A stretch of 64,000 bases of DNA from assembly GCA_964395715.1 (NCBI GenBank), contig CAYNAU010000004.1, forward strand, positions 62,001 to 126,000, read 5' to 3'. The notes below the pieces were generated by a model, which saw only the letters and a program-made list of their open reading frames with translations, was not told the origin of the DNA and made no database searches. Below, one piece after another: positions 9,108 through 17,742 of the stretch (position 1 is the stretch's first letter; each line of letters starts with the position of its first letter). The translations under genes and the position numbers were made by a program. This DNA is from Porticoccus sp964395715 (GTDB taxonomy: Bacteria > Pseudomonadota > Gammaproteobacteria > Pseudomonadales > Porticoccaceae).

Positions 9108-9722
9108 TCAAGCCGGCGGCCTGAGACTGACACGATCCGGGTAGTGCAATCGCAGACCGGCATCCAGTGTCAGGTTAAGGAAATCCACCAGCACCGCCAA
9201 AGTAAATCCCCAGATGCGGAAACCCTCATAGATGTAGCAGGGCATATCCAGGCTGTAGTCCTCACCCGAAAAATGATCCACAGTAAGGTTGGAGGCATTG
9301 AGAAAATAACTGACAGGCACCTCAAATACCGCGTCCAGCTCTTCGGGGTTGGCAACCAGAGGCAACGCGGGCTCGATCAACCCCACATAGGGTTTGACTC
9401 TTAACAGATGGCGGGTTCGATTGACGGGCAGCCCCGCCAGCACCTCCGCCTGGTCGATACCCAGATCAATTTCTTCCCAGGTTTCCCGCAGGGCTGTTGC
9501 CAGCAGGTCATCGTCCCCCGGCTCCCACTTGCCCCCGGGGAAGGCCACTTCCCCACTGTGTGAGTTAAGGTGCTCGGCACGTTTGGTAAGGATGATCTTC
9601 GGGTCATGCATCTCGCGGGTGAGAAGAATCAGAATGGCAGCATCCACACCTTCATCGCCGCAGGGAGCCAGCCGCTCCAGCGGGATCGGTTTCAGACTGT
9701 CAGTTATTTTCTTCAACATCAT
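9108..9722 (-). CDS. Nudix hydrolase, CoA pyrophosphatase (NudL-like)
   Basis: Expected to cleave coenzyme A or its derivatives at the pyrophosphate to 3',5'-ADP and phosphopantetheine. The 204-residue protein has the family marker LTKRAEHLNSHSGEVAFPGG at about 44-63, running directly into the Nudix box GGKWEPGDDD...RETWEEI, which binds the catalytic metals. This NuCoA pattern distinguishes it from other Nudix enzymes. Two adjacent Met codons (9722, 9719) make the exact start uncertain. It is divergent from the second Nudix gene at 9786, with 63 bp between them. Confidence 0.88.
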   Translation of the reverse strand: MMLKKITDSLKPIPLERLAPCGDEGVDAAILILLTREMHDPKIILTKRAEHLNSHSGEVAFPGGKWEPGDDDLLATALRETWEEIDLGIDQAEVLAGLPVNRTRHLLRVKPYVGLIEPALPLVANPEELDAVFEVPVSYFLNASNLTVDHFSGEDYSLDMPCYIYEGFRIWGFTLAVLVDFLNLTLDAGLRLHYPDRVSLRPPA

Positions 9723-9785
9723 CCGGTTATGATACTTTCGATATACTCTCTGTGTACCAGAACTTTTTCACTGAATTGGTCTTTC

Positions 9786-10325
9786 ATGAATTTTTGCAGT
9801 CACTGCGGTAACGCCATCACGATACGGATTCCCGAAGGGGATAACCGGGAACGCCACGTCTGTGATCAGTGTGACAGCGTGCATTACCAGAACCCGCGCA
9901 TTATCGCCGGGTGCATACCGATTTCCGGCAAACGTATCCTGCTTTGCAAACGGGCCATAGCCCCTCGTCTTGGCTACTGGACACTACCTGCAGGGTTTCT
10001 CGAAAATGGCGAAACTGTCATCCAGGGCGCTCTGCGGGAATGTCATGAAGAGGCCGGCGCACAACTAGAAACACCCGCGCTTTTTGGCATGTACGATATT
10101 CCCCATATCAACCAGGTCTATATCTTTTACCAGGGCCAACTGGTTGATGACAACTATGCCCCTGGAGAAGAGTCTCTAGAAGTAGAGCTTTTTCATGAGC
10201 ATGAAGTTCCCTGGGATGAGTTAGCGTTTCCCGTTATTAGCCAGGCACTGGAACACTTTTTTAGCGATCAGGCCACAGATGCCACTGCCATCTGCACCGG
10301 CACCATAACCCGGCGACTGCGCTGA
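9786..10325 (+). CDS. Nudix hydrolase with N-terminal zinc ribbon
   Basis: A 179-residue protein. The N-terminal 40 residues carry CSHCG and CDQC, a zinc ribbon of the type found before some Nudix domains. The Nudix box GFLENGETVIQGALRECHEEAG lies at about 76-97. Members with this layout are usually annotated as ADP-ribose or NADH pyrophosphatase-like, but the substrate cannot be read from the sequence. The ATG at 9786 sits directly before the ribbon; the frame continues upstream to 9570 but that part overlaps the divergent gene. It is shorter than NudC (about 257 residues). Confidence 0.85.
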   Translation: MNFCSHCGNAITIRIPEGDNRERHVCDQCDSVHYQNPRIIAGCIPISGKRILLCKRAIAPRLGYWTLPAGFLENGETVIQGALRECHEEAGAQLETPALFGMYDIPHINQVYIFYQGQLVDDNYAPGEESLEVELFHEHEVPWDELAFPVISQALEHFFSDQATDATAICTGTITRRLR

Positions 10326-10352
10326 AACCCCAACCAGGGGCACCTTCGCCCC

Positions 10353-10670
10353 CTAGGGCTTGACGTCTGCGAGCTGCCAAACATCATAGGCGGGTTCTTC
10401 GTAGGGATGAGCTGACAGCATTGCTCGTAGAGCATTTCGAATCAGCTTATCCTCACACACCATTTCCACGCGAAATTCTTCGACCACCTCAAGCTCATCA
10501 ACTTTACCCACAAATGGCTTACTCCCCACCATTGGACGAAACTGACCGTTACCCCGCACCTGCCAGCAGCAGTGCTCATAATCACCAATGCGCCCGGCCC
10601 CGCTGTCAAAGACTGCTTTTTTAACCGTTTCGAGATAGTCGACAGGCACATAGAAAACCAGTTTGTACAT
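10353..10670 (-). CDS. YqfO/NIF3-associated PII-like domain protein
   Basis: A 105-residue protein resembling the stand-alone domain otherwise inserted in NIF3/YqfO proteins, with a CutA/PII-like fold. Conserved pieces are YKLVFYVP at the start, GAGRIGDYEHC, GQFRPMVGSKPFVG and HPYEEPAYDV at the end. The function of the stand-alone form is unknown; PII-like folds often act as small sensory trimers. The ATG at 10670 begins the conserved part; the in-frame extension to 10757 is not supported. It converges on the zinc-ribbon Nudix gene. Confidence 0.82.
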   Translation of the reverse strand: MYKLVFYVPVDYLETVKKAVFDSGAGRIGDYEHCCWQVRGNGQFRPMVGSKPFVGKVDELEVVEEFRVEMVCEDKLIRNALRAMLSAHPYEEPAYDVWQLADVKP

Positions 10671-10811
10671 AATCGTCTGCTCCTCGCCTATTGCAGAGAG
10701 GTTAACGTGAATACACAGAATCGACCAAACGCTCACTTTGCCCTTGTAGCAGACCATGCACTTGATCAGCTATCCCCACTATAAGCACACAAATTAAAGG
10801 GTCTTTATCTA

Positions 10812-10852
10812 TTGCCTCTTTTCTTTCTATAACCGATAATCATTATCATTTA
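10812..10852 (+). promoter_or_regulatory. feoAB promoter overlapped by a Fur box
   Basis: A -35 element TTGCCT (10812-10817) and a -10 GATAAT (10835-10840) are spaced by 17 bp. The -10 is the left end of GATAATCATTATCATTT (10835-10851), a close match to the Fur consensus of GATAAT-type repeats. Fur with Fe(II) bound here would block RNA polymerase, so feoAB should be induced by iron shortage. The site is 50 bp upstream of the feoA start. Confidence 0.85.
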
Positions 10853-10901
10853 GCGGGCAACCCAAATAAAAACTATGTACCCGCAATCGAATGTGAGACA
10901 T

Positions 10902-11129
10902 ATGCAATTTAACCAGCTTCAAACAGGTGACTCTGCCGTAGTACAGGGTTTCAACGATGTACCGGAGTCCTACCGCAACCGGCTGATGAGCCTTGGCCTC
11001 ACGCCCGGCACAACCTTTACTGTCCAGCACCGGGCCCCCCTTGGAGACCCTATCGCCATTCTGGTCAGGGGGTTTAGGCTCAGCCTGAGAGGACACGAAG
11101 CGGGCAAGATGCAGGTTGATAAGCTATGA
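10902..11129 (+). CDS. feoA: Ferrous iron transport protein A
   Basis: Small cytoplasmic SH3-fold partner of FeoB needed for Fe(II) uptake. The 75 residues equal the usual length and contain the family pattern GFNDVPESYRNRLMSLGLTPGT and the C-terminal GFRLSLRGHEAGKM. The ATG at 10902 starts at MQFNQLQ; an upstream in-frame ATG at 10875 would add nine non-conserved residues. The stop overlaps the feoB start by 4 bp (ATGA), so the two genes are translationally coupled. Confidence 0.94.
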   Translation: MQFNQLQTGDSAVVQGFNDVPESYRNRLMSLGLTPGTTFTVQHRAPLGDPIAILVRGFRLSLRGHEAGKMQVDKL

Positions 11130-13459
11130 GCCGGGAATTTACCATTGCGCTGGTGGGCAACCCGAACTGCGGCAAGACCACGCTTTTTAACGACCTGACC
11201 GGCACCCACCAGAAAGTGGGCAACTGGCCGGGCGTAACCGTCGAGCAGAAAACCGGTCATTTCCAGCATGCGCAAACCCGTTTCAACGTCATTGATCTGC
11301 CTGGCACTTATTCACTACACGCGTCCTGCGATGATGACTCTATTGACCAGCAGATCGCACAGCACTTTATCCTGGAAAAAACCGCCGACCTGATCATCAA
11401 TATTGTGGATGCATCCAGTCTGGAGCGCGGCCTGTACCTCACCACCCAATTGATGGAAGCGGAAGTGCCTCTGGTGGTGGCTCTGAATATGATGGATGTG
11501 GCTGACCAAAATGGTGTGCACATCGATCCCTATGAGCTATCCGACAAACTCGGCCTGCCTGTCGTAGCCCTGGTGGCCAGCCGTGGTGAGGGCGTCGGCA
11601 CACTCATTGACGTAGTCGACAACCATCTGCACAGGAACCCGGAAGCCAATTATCCTGCCACTGTGGCCGAACCAGTAGAGACTTCAGCGCAACGTCTACT
11701 GGCTCTGATGAAGCAGGAGAAACCGGACACCACTCGCCTGGAAGCCTCGGCGGTACTGGAGCGCGATAGCAGGATTCTGCAAGGGTTCAGCGAAGAACTG
11801 CAAAGCAACCTGTTGCTGGAAGTAAACGCACTGCAGGCACAGTTAAACAACTCCATTTCAGACACGCTGATCACCAATCGCTATCAGTGGATCAACCAGG
11901 CCATCGCTACGGCTGTTCACCATGAAGCCCTGCACAGGCGGTCTATTTCCGATTATCTGGATGCCGTTTTGCTTAATCGTTTTCTGGCATTTCCTGCATT
12001 TCTCGGCGTGATGTACCTGATGTTCATGGTGACCATTAACTTTGGTGGTGCCTTCATCGACTTTTTTGACATTGCAGCAGGCGCCATTTTTGTAGAATTG
12101 CCCCGAATGTTCCTTACCGCCATTCACTGCCCCGAATGGCTGACCGCTCTGATCGCTGATGGGGCTGGTGGCGGCATCCAACTGGTGGCGAGTTTTGTTC
12201 CCGTCATTGGCACCCTGTTCCTGTTCCAGACATTTCTTGAAGATTCCGGGTATATGGCCCGCGCCGCTTTCATTCTCGACCGGCTGATGCGCAGCATTGG
12301 CCTTCCGGGTAAATCCTTTGTGCCACTGATCGTCGGATTTGGCTGCAATGTTCCCTCGGTCATGGCCAGCCGGACTCTGGACACACAGCAGGATCGACTG
12401 CTCACAACGCTGATGGCCCCCTTCATGTCCTGCGGCGCTCGCCTCACAGTGTATACTCTGTTCGCCGCCGCCTTTTTTACCCATAACGGACAAAATGTGG
12501 TCTTTGGTCTCTATATCATCGGCATAGTGCTGGCTGTCGTGACCGGGTTACTGGTGCGTCGCAAAATGCTCAGCCGTGACATCGCCCCGTTCATCATGGA
12601 ACTGCCCAATTATCACATCCCCACCTTGAGGGGATTATTGATCCACAGCTGGCATCGCCTGCGTGGTTTCATGTTGCGGGCCGGCAAAGCTATTGTCGCG
12701 GTTGTCATCATTCTCAACTTTGTGAATTCCATCGGCACCGATGGCAGCTTTAACAACCAGAACACCGAACGCTCACTGCTTTCCAGCATTGGTAAAACTA
12801 TTACCCCCATTTTTGAGCCACTGGGTGTAAAAGAGGAAAACTGGCCGGCAACGGTAGGAATTTTCAGCGGCATTTTTGCCAAGGAAGTAGTGGTTGGCAC
12901 CCTTGATGCCCTTTACACCGACATGGCCCGTACTAGTGACAGTGCTCCCGATGAAACGTCACCCAGTATTGGTGACATGCTCGGGGAAGCATTTGCCTCA
13001 ATACCCACCAACCTGGCGGAAGTTAACCATATGTGGGGCGACCCGCTGGGGCTTAGTGTTGGCGACCTGGAAGATCAACAGGCCGCCGCCCAGGCACAGG
13101 AAGTCGAGCTCACTACCATTGGCTTGATGCAACAGTTGTTTGCGACACCCATCGCCGCTTTCAGTTACATACTGTTTGTTTTACTTTACATGCCCTGCGT
13201 CGCCACCCTCGGAGCTATCTACAAAGAAGCCGGCGGCACCTGGGCCTTCTTTTCCGCGACCTGGAATACATTGCTGGCCTATGCCGTTGCAGTCATGACC
13301 TTCCAGTTGGGTACTTTTGCTGAACACCCCCAGCAGTCATTGATGTGGACTGGTGCAATGGCAGCAATCCTATTGGCGGGTTATTTTCTACTTATGGAAT
13401 ACGGCAAACGGCAGGCTCGCCGCCAGAACCTGATTCCGGCAGTCAACTTGCACGGTTAA
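11126..13459 (+). CDS. feoB: Ferrous iron transporter B
   Basis: Inner membrane Fe(II) transporter with an N-terminal GTPase domain. The 777 residues are close to E. coli FeoB (773). G1 is GNPNCGKTT at about 11-19, G3 is DLPGTYSL, and G4 is NMMD. The helical membrane domain contains the two Gate motifs, with GCNVPSVMASRTL and the later GIFAKEVVVGTLDAL. No feoC gene follows: the next gene is convergent and the two stop codons overlap. Iron control comes from the Fur box upstream of feoA. Confidence 0.97.
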   Translation: MSREFTIALVGNPNCGKTTLFNDLTGTHQKVGNWPGVTVEQKTGHFQHAQTRFNVIDLPGTYSLHASCDDDSIDQQIAQHFILEKTADLIINIVDASSLERGLYLTTQLMEAEVPLVVALNMMDVADQNGVHIDPYELSDKLGLPVVALVASRGEGVGTLIDVVDNHLHRNPEANYPATVAEPVETSAQRLLALMKQEKPDTTRLEASAVLERDSRILQGFSEELQSNLLLEVNALQAQLNNSISDTLITNRYQWINQAIATAVHHEALHRRSISDYLDAVLLNRFLAFPAFLGVMYLMFMVTINFGGAFIDFFDIAAGAIFVELPRMFLTAIHCPEWLTALIADGAGGGIQLVASFVPVIGTLFLFQTFLEDSGYMARAAFILDRLMRSIGLPGKSFVPLIVGFGCNVPSVMASRTLDTQQDRLLTTLMAPFMSCGARLTVYTLFAAAFFTHNGQNVVFGLYIIGIVLAVVTGLLVRRKMLSRDIAPFIMELPNYHIPTLRGLLIHSWHRLRGFMLRAGKAIVAVVIILNFVNSIGTDGSFNNQNTERSLLSSIGKTITPIFEPLGVKEENWPATVGIFSGIFAKEVVVGTLDALYTDMARTSDSAPDETSPSIGDMLGEAFASIPTNLAEVNHMWGDPLGLSVGDLEDQQAAAQAQEVELTTIGLMQQLFATPIAAFSYILFVLLYMPCVATLGAIYKEAGGTWAFFSATWNTLLAYAVAVMTFQLGTFAEHPQQSLMWTGAMAAILLAGYFLLMEYGKRQARRQNLIPAVNLHG

Positions 13460-13866
13460 GCGCTTTTCTGGGAGAACTTCTGCACGCCGTTCAACAACTG
13501 GCGACAGGTAATTTGCCCCACCAGTTTGCCTTTATCGACAACCGGACAACGGCGGAAGCCACGCTGCAGCATTTCCTGGGCTACATCAATGATATCGGCG
13601 TTTGGGGAAACGCAATAAACGTCACGGGTCATTACGCCGCTGACGGGACCGACGCTGGTTTCCTGATTGTAGCGGGCGGAAAGAATGGCTCGCAGGCAGT
13701 CGACCTCTGACAACATACCCACCAGATTATTCTCATCATCCACCACGCAAACTCCGGAAACCTTGTTGGCAACAATGCGATCAATCGCCACAAACAGGTC
13801 GTCATCCTGATTGACCTTGATGGGATTGCGGAGCATGTAATCTTTCAGTTCGACCGAGTTAAGCAT
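13456..13866 (-). CDS. CBS-domain-pair protein
   Basis: A 136-residue protein made of two tandem CBS domains (about 14-66 and 80-132), visible in VSGVCVVDDENNLVGMLSEVD and FRRCPVVDKGKLVGQIT. CBS pairs commonly bind adenosine nucleotides and sense energy state; no catalytic domain is attached. The ATG at 13866 has AAAGG upstream; a longer frame to 13947 runs into a Lys/Arg-rich non-conserved head. It lies downstream of purA on the same strand, but two inverted repeats separate them. Its stop overlaps that of feoB. Confidence 0.82.
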   Translation of the reverse strand: MLNSVELKDYMLRNPIKVNQDDDLFVAIDRIVANKVSGVCVVDDENNLVGMLSEVDCLRAILSARYNQETSVGPVSGVMTRDVYCVSPNADIIDVAQEMLQRGFRRCPVVDKGKLVGQITCRQLLNGVQKFSQKSA

Positions 13867-13924
13867 ATGCAGAAACCTTTTACGACCCTCTTTTTTAAGC
13901 TTAATCGAGAATTTCAAAAGCGGA

Positions 13925-13999
13925 GCCCCTATCCGGGGAAATTTCACGCGCAGATAGGGGCCACAAATGCCCCTGAACCCTGTTGCAATGGTTCAGGGG
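13925..13999 (-). repeat. Two adjacent perfect inverted repeats between purA and the CBS gene
   Basis: GCCCCTATC at 13925-13933 pairs with GATAGGGGC at 13953-13961 (9 bp, 19-nt loop). CCCCTGAACC at 13970-13979 pairs with GGTTCAGGGG at 13990-13999 (10 bp, 10-nt loop). Neither is followed by a T-run on either strand, so they are not standard intrinsic terminators. They could be protein-binding sites, RNA stabilising hairpins or part of the CBS gene leader. Confidence 0.6.
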
Positions 14000-14035
14000 G
14001 CAGAGCGTTATTGTGAAAAAAGAATCAGTCGCCTG

Positions 14036-15328
14036 TCAGGAAAACGGGTGTCTTAAAATGATGGTTTCAACCCGATCTGGCCCGGTAGAAATGATGTCTA
14101 CCGGAGTTTTGAGTATTTCCTCGATGCGCGAAATATAGGCGCGGGCATTAGACGGCAACTCATCCAGCGACTTGGCCCCGATCGTTGACTCCTGCCAGCC
14201 GGGAAGTTCCTCGTAAATGGGCACCAGCTTTTCATAGTCATCGGCATGGCAGGGTGCGCTGGCCTCATTGCCCTCAGCATCCTGGTAACCCACACAGAGC
14301 TTGATGGTATCCAGGCCATCCAGCACATCCAGTTTGGTCAGGCACAGGCCGGATACCGAGTTGATGCGGATGGCCTGCTTCAGGGCCACAGCATCAAACC
14401 AGCCACAACGCCTTTCACGCCCGGTGGTGGCGCCGAATTCGTGCCCTTTTTCACCCAGATGCTTGCCGATGGCGTCAAACAGCTCCGTGGGGAACGGACC
14501 GGAGCCAACGCGGGTTGTATAGGCCTTGGTAATACCCAGAACATAATCCAGGTAAAGGGGGCCAAACCCGCTACCGGTAGCTGTGCCACCGGCCGTGGTA
14601 TTTGAGGAGGTGACAAAGGGATAGGTGCCGTGATCAATGTCCAGCAGTGAGCCCTGGGCCCCCTCAAACATGATGTTCTTGCCGGCTTCTCGGGCCTCAT
14701 GCAACGCGCCAGTCACGTCGGCAACCATGGGCTCCAGCTCGTCGGCCCATTTCACGGTCAGAGCCAGTGTCTCTTCATAACTGACTGCGTCTTCCTGATA
14801 AAAGTTTGTCAGCATGAAATTGTGATAATTCATCAACTCTTTCAGCTTGTCGGCGAACAGCTCACGATTGAACATATCACCCAGACGCAGCCCCCGGCGG
14901 GCTACTTTATCTTCATAGGCCGGACCGATGCCGCGGCCAGTGGTGCCAATTTTGGCATTACCCCGGGCGCGTTCGCGAGCCTGATCGAGTGCAATGTGCA
15001 CAGGTAGAATCAGCGGGCAGGCTGGAGACAGTCTCAAGCGCTCACGTACCGGTACACCCTTGCCTTCCAACTCAGCCATTTCTTCCAGCAGCGCCTGTGG
15101 CGACAACACCACGCCGTTGCCGATCATGCAACTAACATTGTCGCGAAGGATGCCTGAAGGTATGAGGTGCAATACGGTTTTCTGGCCTTCGATTACCAGT
15201 GTATGGCCCGCATTGTGACCACCCTGGAATCGGGCCACCACAGACGCCTGATCAGTCAGCAAGTCAACGATCTTGCCTTTGCCCTCATCACCCCATTGGG
15301 TGCCCAGCACCACTACATTCTTACCCAT
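14036..15328 (-). CDS. purA: Adenylosuccinate synthetase
   Basis: Converts IMP and aspartate to adenylosuccinate using GTP, the first committed step to AMP. The 430 residues fit the family. The N-terminal GTQWGDEGKGK at about 9-19 is the phosphate loop; GGHNAGH, GTTGRGIGPAYEDK and the C-terminal GRERRCGWFDA are all present. It follows hisZ on the same strand with 24 bp between, in the order hflK-hflC-hisZ-purA seen in related genomes. Confidence 0.98.
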   Translation of the reverse strand: MGKNVVVLGTQWGDEGKGKIVDLLTDQASVVARFQGGHNAGHTLVIEGQKTVLHLIPSGILRDNVSCMIGNGVVLSPQALLEEMAELEGKGVPVRERLRLSPACPLILPVHIALDQARERARGNAKIGTTGRGIGPAYEDKVARRGLRLGDMFNRELFADKLKELMNYHNFMLTNFYQEDAVSYEETLALTVKWADELEPMVADVTGALHEAREAGKNIMFEGAQGSLLDIDHGTYPFVTSSNTTAGGTATGSGFGPLYLDYVLGITKAYTTRVGSGPFPTELFDAIGKHLGEKGHEFGATTGRERRCGWFDAVALKQAIRINSVSGLCLTKLDVLDGLDTIKLCVGYQDAEGNEASAPCHADDYEKLVPIYEELPGWQESTIGAKSLDELPSNARAYISRIEEILKTPVDIISTGPDRVETIILRHPFS

Positions 15329-15352
15329 GAGTTCTCTCTAGCCCTGAAATGG

Positions 15353-16537
15353 TTAAACAGGTTTTACTTGGTAGGTACCGTCCACCAGCAGCAACTGGCG
15401 GTCACAGTGTAATTCTTCATAGTCAGGCTGCTGGCCGGGAAACCCGCAAACCACCCTCTCCCCCTGCTGTCGCAACCCGCCGACAGCATCGCGAAGCTCT
15501 TCGCCCTCTGCCGCAGGCACATAAATACCAGCAGGGATGGGCGTATCCGTGGCGATTTGTGCCAGCGCTTGCAAACTCATATTGAAACCGGTGGCTGGTC
15601 TGGAGCGGCCGAACCCTTCGCCCACGTGGTCATAGCGACCACCATTGCCAATGGCCTGACCCACGCCCTGCGCATAAGCGGCAAACACAATGCCGGTGTG
15701 GTAGTGGTAACCGCGAAGTTCACTCAGGTCCATGTAAATGTTCAATTCCGGATAACAGGCCTGGAGGCTATCAACAGTTTCCTGCAATTCATCCAGGGCC
15801 AACTCCACTTCGGCAGGGGCCTCTGCAAATAATGCCCGGGCGCAATCCAGAACCTCAACACCACCGGCCAAGTCCACCAGTGCACGAAGCAGGGTTGCCA
15901 TCTCCGGGTCAGACACATTAGCCGTCAGCCAACTGTCCAGCTCCGGTACAGCCTTGCGCTGCAGCAATTCAAACAGTTCAGCTTCCTGATCGGAAGACAA
16001 CTCGGCGCATTCCAGCAGGCTGCCATAAACGCCCACATGTCCCAGGTCCAGCTGAGGCTTATCAACACCAATCAACTGCAGCGTTTCCAGCATCAGGCTA
16101 ATGACTTCAATATCCGCCGCCAGTCCTGCTTCACCGTAGAGCTCGACGCCAATTTGTATCGGCGAGCGGCTTTCCAATGCGTGTCGGGGGCGAGTGTAGA
16201 GCACGGTGCTGGCATAGCACAGGCGGCTGGGGCCCTGCCGTTGCAGACTATGGGCATCCATGCGACTGGTTTGCGGGGTTATATCTGCGCGAATGCCCAT
16301 AGTGCGGCCACTGAGCTGATCCGTCACTTTGAAGGTCATCAGGTCCAGATCTGAACCCGTTCCACTCAGCAGGGAGTCTGTAAATTCCACCAGCGGAGGG
16401 ATGACCAGGTCATATCCCCAGCTGTGATAAAGGTCAAGCACCTGCCGTCTGAGTCGTTCTATCTGCAGTGCCCGGTTGGGAAGAATTTCCTCCACACCGT
16501 CTGGCAACAGCCATCGATCCGCCACAGTCATTGTCAT
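15353..16537 (-). CDS. hisZ: ATP phosphoribosyltransferase regulatory subunit HisZ
   Basis: HisRS-like, non-catalytic subunit that pairs with short-form HisG in the first step of histidine synthesis. The 394 residues contain motif 2-like text (GIRADITPQTSRMDAHS; LCYASTVLYTRP) and motif 3-like GYHYHTGIVFAAY. There is no anticodon-binding domain, which separates it from true histidyl-tRNA synthetase. Its ATG shares one base with the TAA of the preceding DUF2065 gene, so translation is coupled. The genome should therefore carry a short hisG elsewhere. Confidence 0.94.
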   Translation of the reverse strand: MTMTVADRWLLPDGVEEILPNRALQIERLRRQVLDLYHSWGYDLVIPPLVEFTDSLLSGTGSDLDLMTFKVTDQLSGRTMGIRADITPQTSRMDAHSLQRQGPSRLCYASTVLYTRPRHALESRSPIQIGVELYGEAGLAADIEVISLMLETLQLIGVDKPQLDLGHVGVYGSLLECAELSSDQEAELFELLQRKAVPELDSWLTANVSDPEMATLLRALVDLAGGVEVLDCARALFAEAPAEVELALDELQETVDSLQACYPELNIYMDLSELRGYHYHTGIVFAAYAQGVGQAIGNGGRYDHVGEGFGRSRPATGFNMSLQALAQIATDTPIPAGIYVPAAEGEELRDAVGGLRQQGERVVCGFPGQQPDYEELHCDRQLLLVDGTYQVKPV

Positions 16538-16725
16538 TACCCGTTGATCAAGAAGAGTGCACCGGCCCCGAGCAACATGCTACACAAGCCCATGATCCGC
16601 ATGCTGCGATCATCGACCTGGGCCAACAGGGATGCCATGTTGCGCCAACGTCCGGGGGCCAGAAAAGGCATAATGCCCTCCAGCACCAACATCAGACAAA
16701 ACGCCTTGGCCAAATCCACCCACAT
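16537..16725 (-). CDS. DUF2065 (YjeT-like) small membrane protein
   Basis: A 62-residue protein with two hydrophobic segments (about 8-24 and 41-60) and the family pattern LVLEGIMPFLAPGRWR. The family is regularly found between hflC and purA or hisZ; its function is unknown. Its start is only 19 bp past the hflC terminator, so its mRNA must come from read-through or from a promoter inside that structure. It overlaps the hisZ start by one base. Confidence 0.9.
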   Translation of the reverse strand: MWVDLAKAFCLMLVLEGIMPFLAPGRWRNMASLLAQVDDRSMRIMGLCSMLLGAGALFLING

Positions 16726-16743
16726 ACAAACACTCAGACAGCC

Positions 16744-16768
16744 ATAAAAAAACCGGGGAGCCCCGGTT
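16744..16768 (-). terminator. Intrinsic terminator after hflC, inside the hfl-purA gene row
   Basis: AACCGGGG (16751-16758) and CCCCGGTT (16761-16768) form a strong GC-rich hairpin. On the minus strand it is followed by an uninterrupted T-run (16746-16752, partly within the stem). It lies about 100 bp past the hflC stop and just before DUF2065, so only part of the transcripts should continue into DUF2065-hisZ-purA. Confidence 0.85.
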
Positions 16769-16869
16769 GCAGAATTCTATCACTGTCTTGCAGCAGTTGC
16801 TGCATTTTTGTTGGCCCTTCAGGTGATCCCGCTCGCCTGTAGAAACGGGCCCCGGGGGCCCGCTCTATT

Positions 16870-17742
16870 TTACTTACCCTGCTGCCTGTCCAGATAACGA
16901 AAGAAGTCGCTGTCCGGATCGACCAACAGTACATCGCCCTTATTGGAAAAGGCCTCACGGTAAGCCTTCAGACTGCGCTGAAAGGCGTAAAATTCCGGGT
17001 CTTTGCTGTAGGCTTCGGCATAGGTTGCCGTCGCCACCGCATCACCCTCACCACGGGACTCTTCCGCTTCCCGGTAGGCATTCGCCAACAGAATCGTGCG
17101 CTGACGATCAGCATCTGCACGGATTTTTTCCGCTTCTTCCGCACCCTTGGAGCGCAGTTCGCGGGCTTCTTTTTCCCGCTCTGCCGTCATGCGACGATAC
17201 ACCTGCTCACTGACTTCAGAGGGCAGGTCAATGCGCTTGACCCGCACATCGACAACCTCCACACCCAGAGACTGCCTGACAGTGGTATTCAGGTAATCTT
17301 TGATATTCTCCATCAGCATGTCACGCTCACCGGACACCACTTCGTGCAGCGTGCGCTCACCGAACTGATTCCGCAGTCCATCGTTGACCCGGCTGGCTAA
17401 GCGATCATGGGCCACAGCCTCATTACCACCGGTGGATTTGTAGTAGGTATCAACATCGGCAATGCGCCACTTGGAATAGGCATCCACGATCAGACGCTTT
17501 TTCTCTACCGTAAAGAAGCTGGCGGGCTCTGCATCCAGAGTCAGCACCCTGGCATCAAACTTGCGAATCTTGTCTGCCAGCGGGATTTTGACATGCAACC
17601 CCGGCGTGATTTCACCCTCAATCAATCGACCAAAACGCAACTTTACCGCACGCTCGGTTTCCTGAACCACGTAGAGCGAGGAACTCGCCAAAATTAGTGC
17701 TAGGGCGATAACCACCAGCAAACCTGTTGAACGGGTAGTCAT
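16870..17742 (-). CDS. hflC: Membrane protease modulator HflC
   Basis: SPFH-domain protein that forms with HflK a large membrane cage around the FtsH protease. The 290 residues have one N-terminal membrane helix (about 7-26), then the SPFH domain and a long helix rich in Ala/Glu/Arg (EREKEARELRSKGAEEAEKI). The ATG shares one base with the hflK stop (TAATG), so translation is coupled. A terminator follows. Confidence 0.96.
   Translation of the reverse strand: MTTRSTGLLVVIALALILASSSLYVVQETERAVKLRFGRLIEGEITPGLHVKIPLADKIRKFDARVLTLDAEPASFFTVEKKRLIVDAYSKWRIADVDTYYKSTGGNEAVAHDRLASRVNDGLRNQFGERTLHEVVSGERDMLMENIKDYLNTTVRQSLGVEVVDVRVKRIDLPSEVSEQVYRRMTAEREKEARELRSKGAEEAEKIRADADRQRTILLANAYREAEESRGEGDAVATATYAEAYSKDPEFYAFQRSLKAYREAFSNKGDVLLVDPDSDFFRYLDRQQGK

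Noticed and set aside
15353..16537. hisZ considered as a histidyl-tRNA synthetase
   Set aside because: It lacks the anticodon-binding domain and sits in the hisZ-purA context; length 394 fits HisZ.
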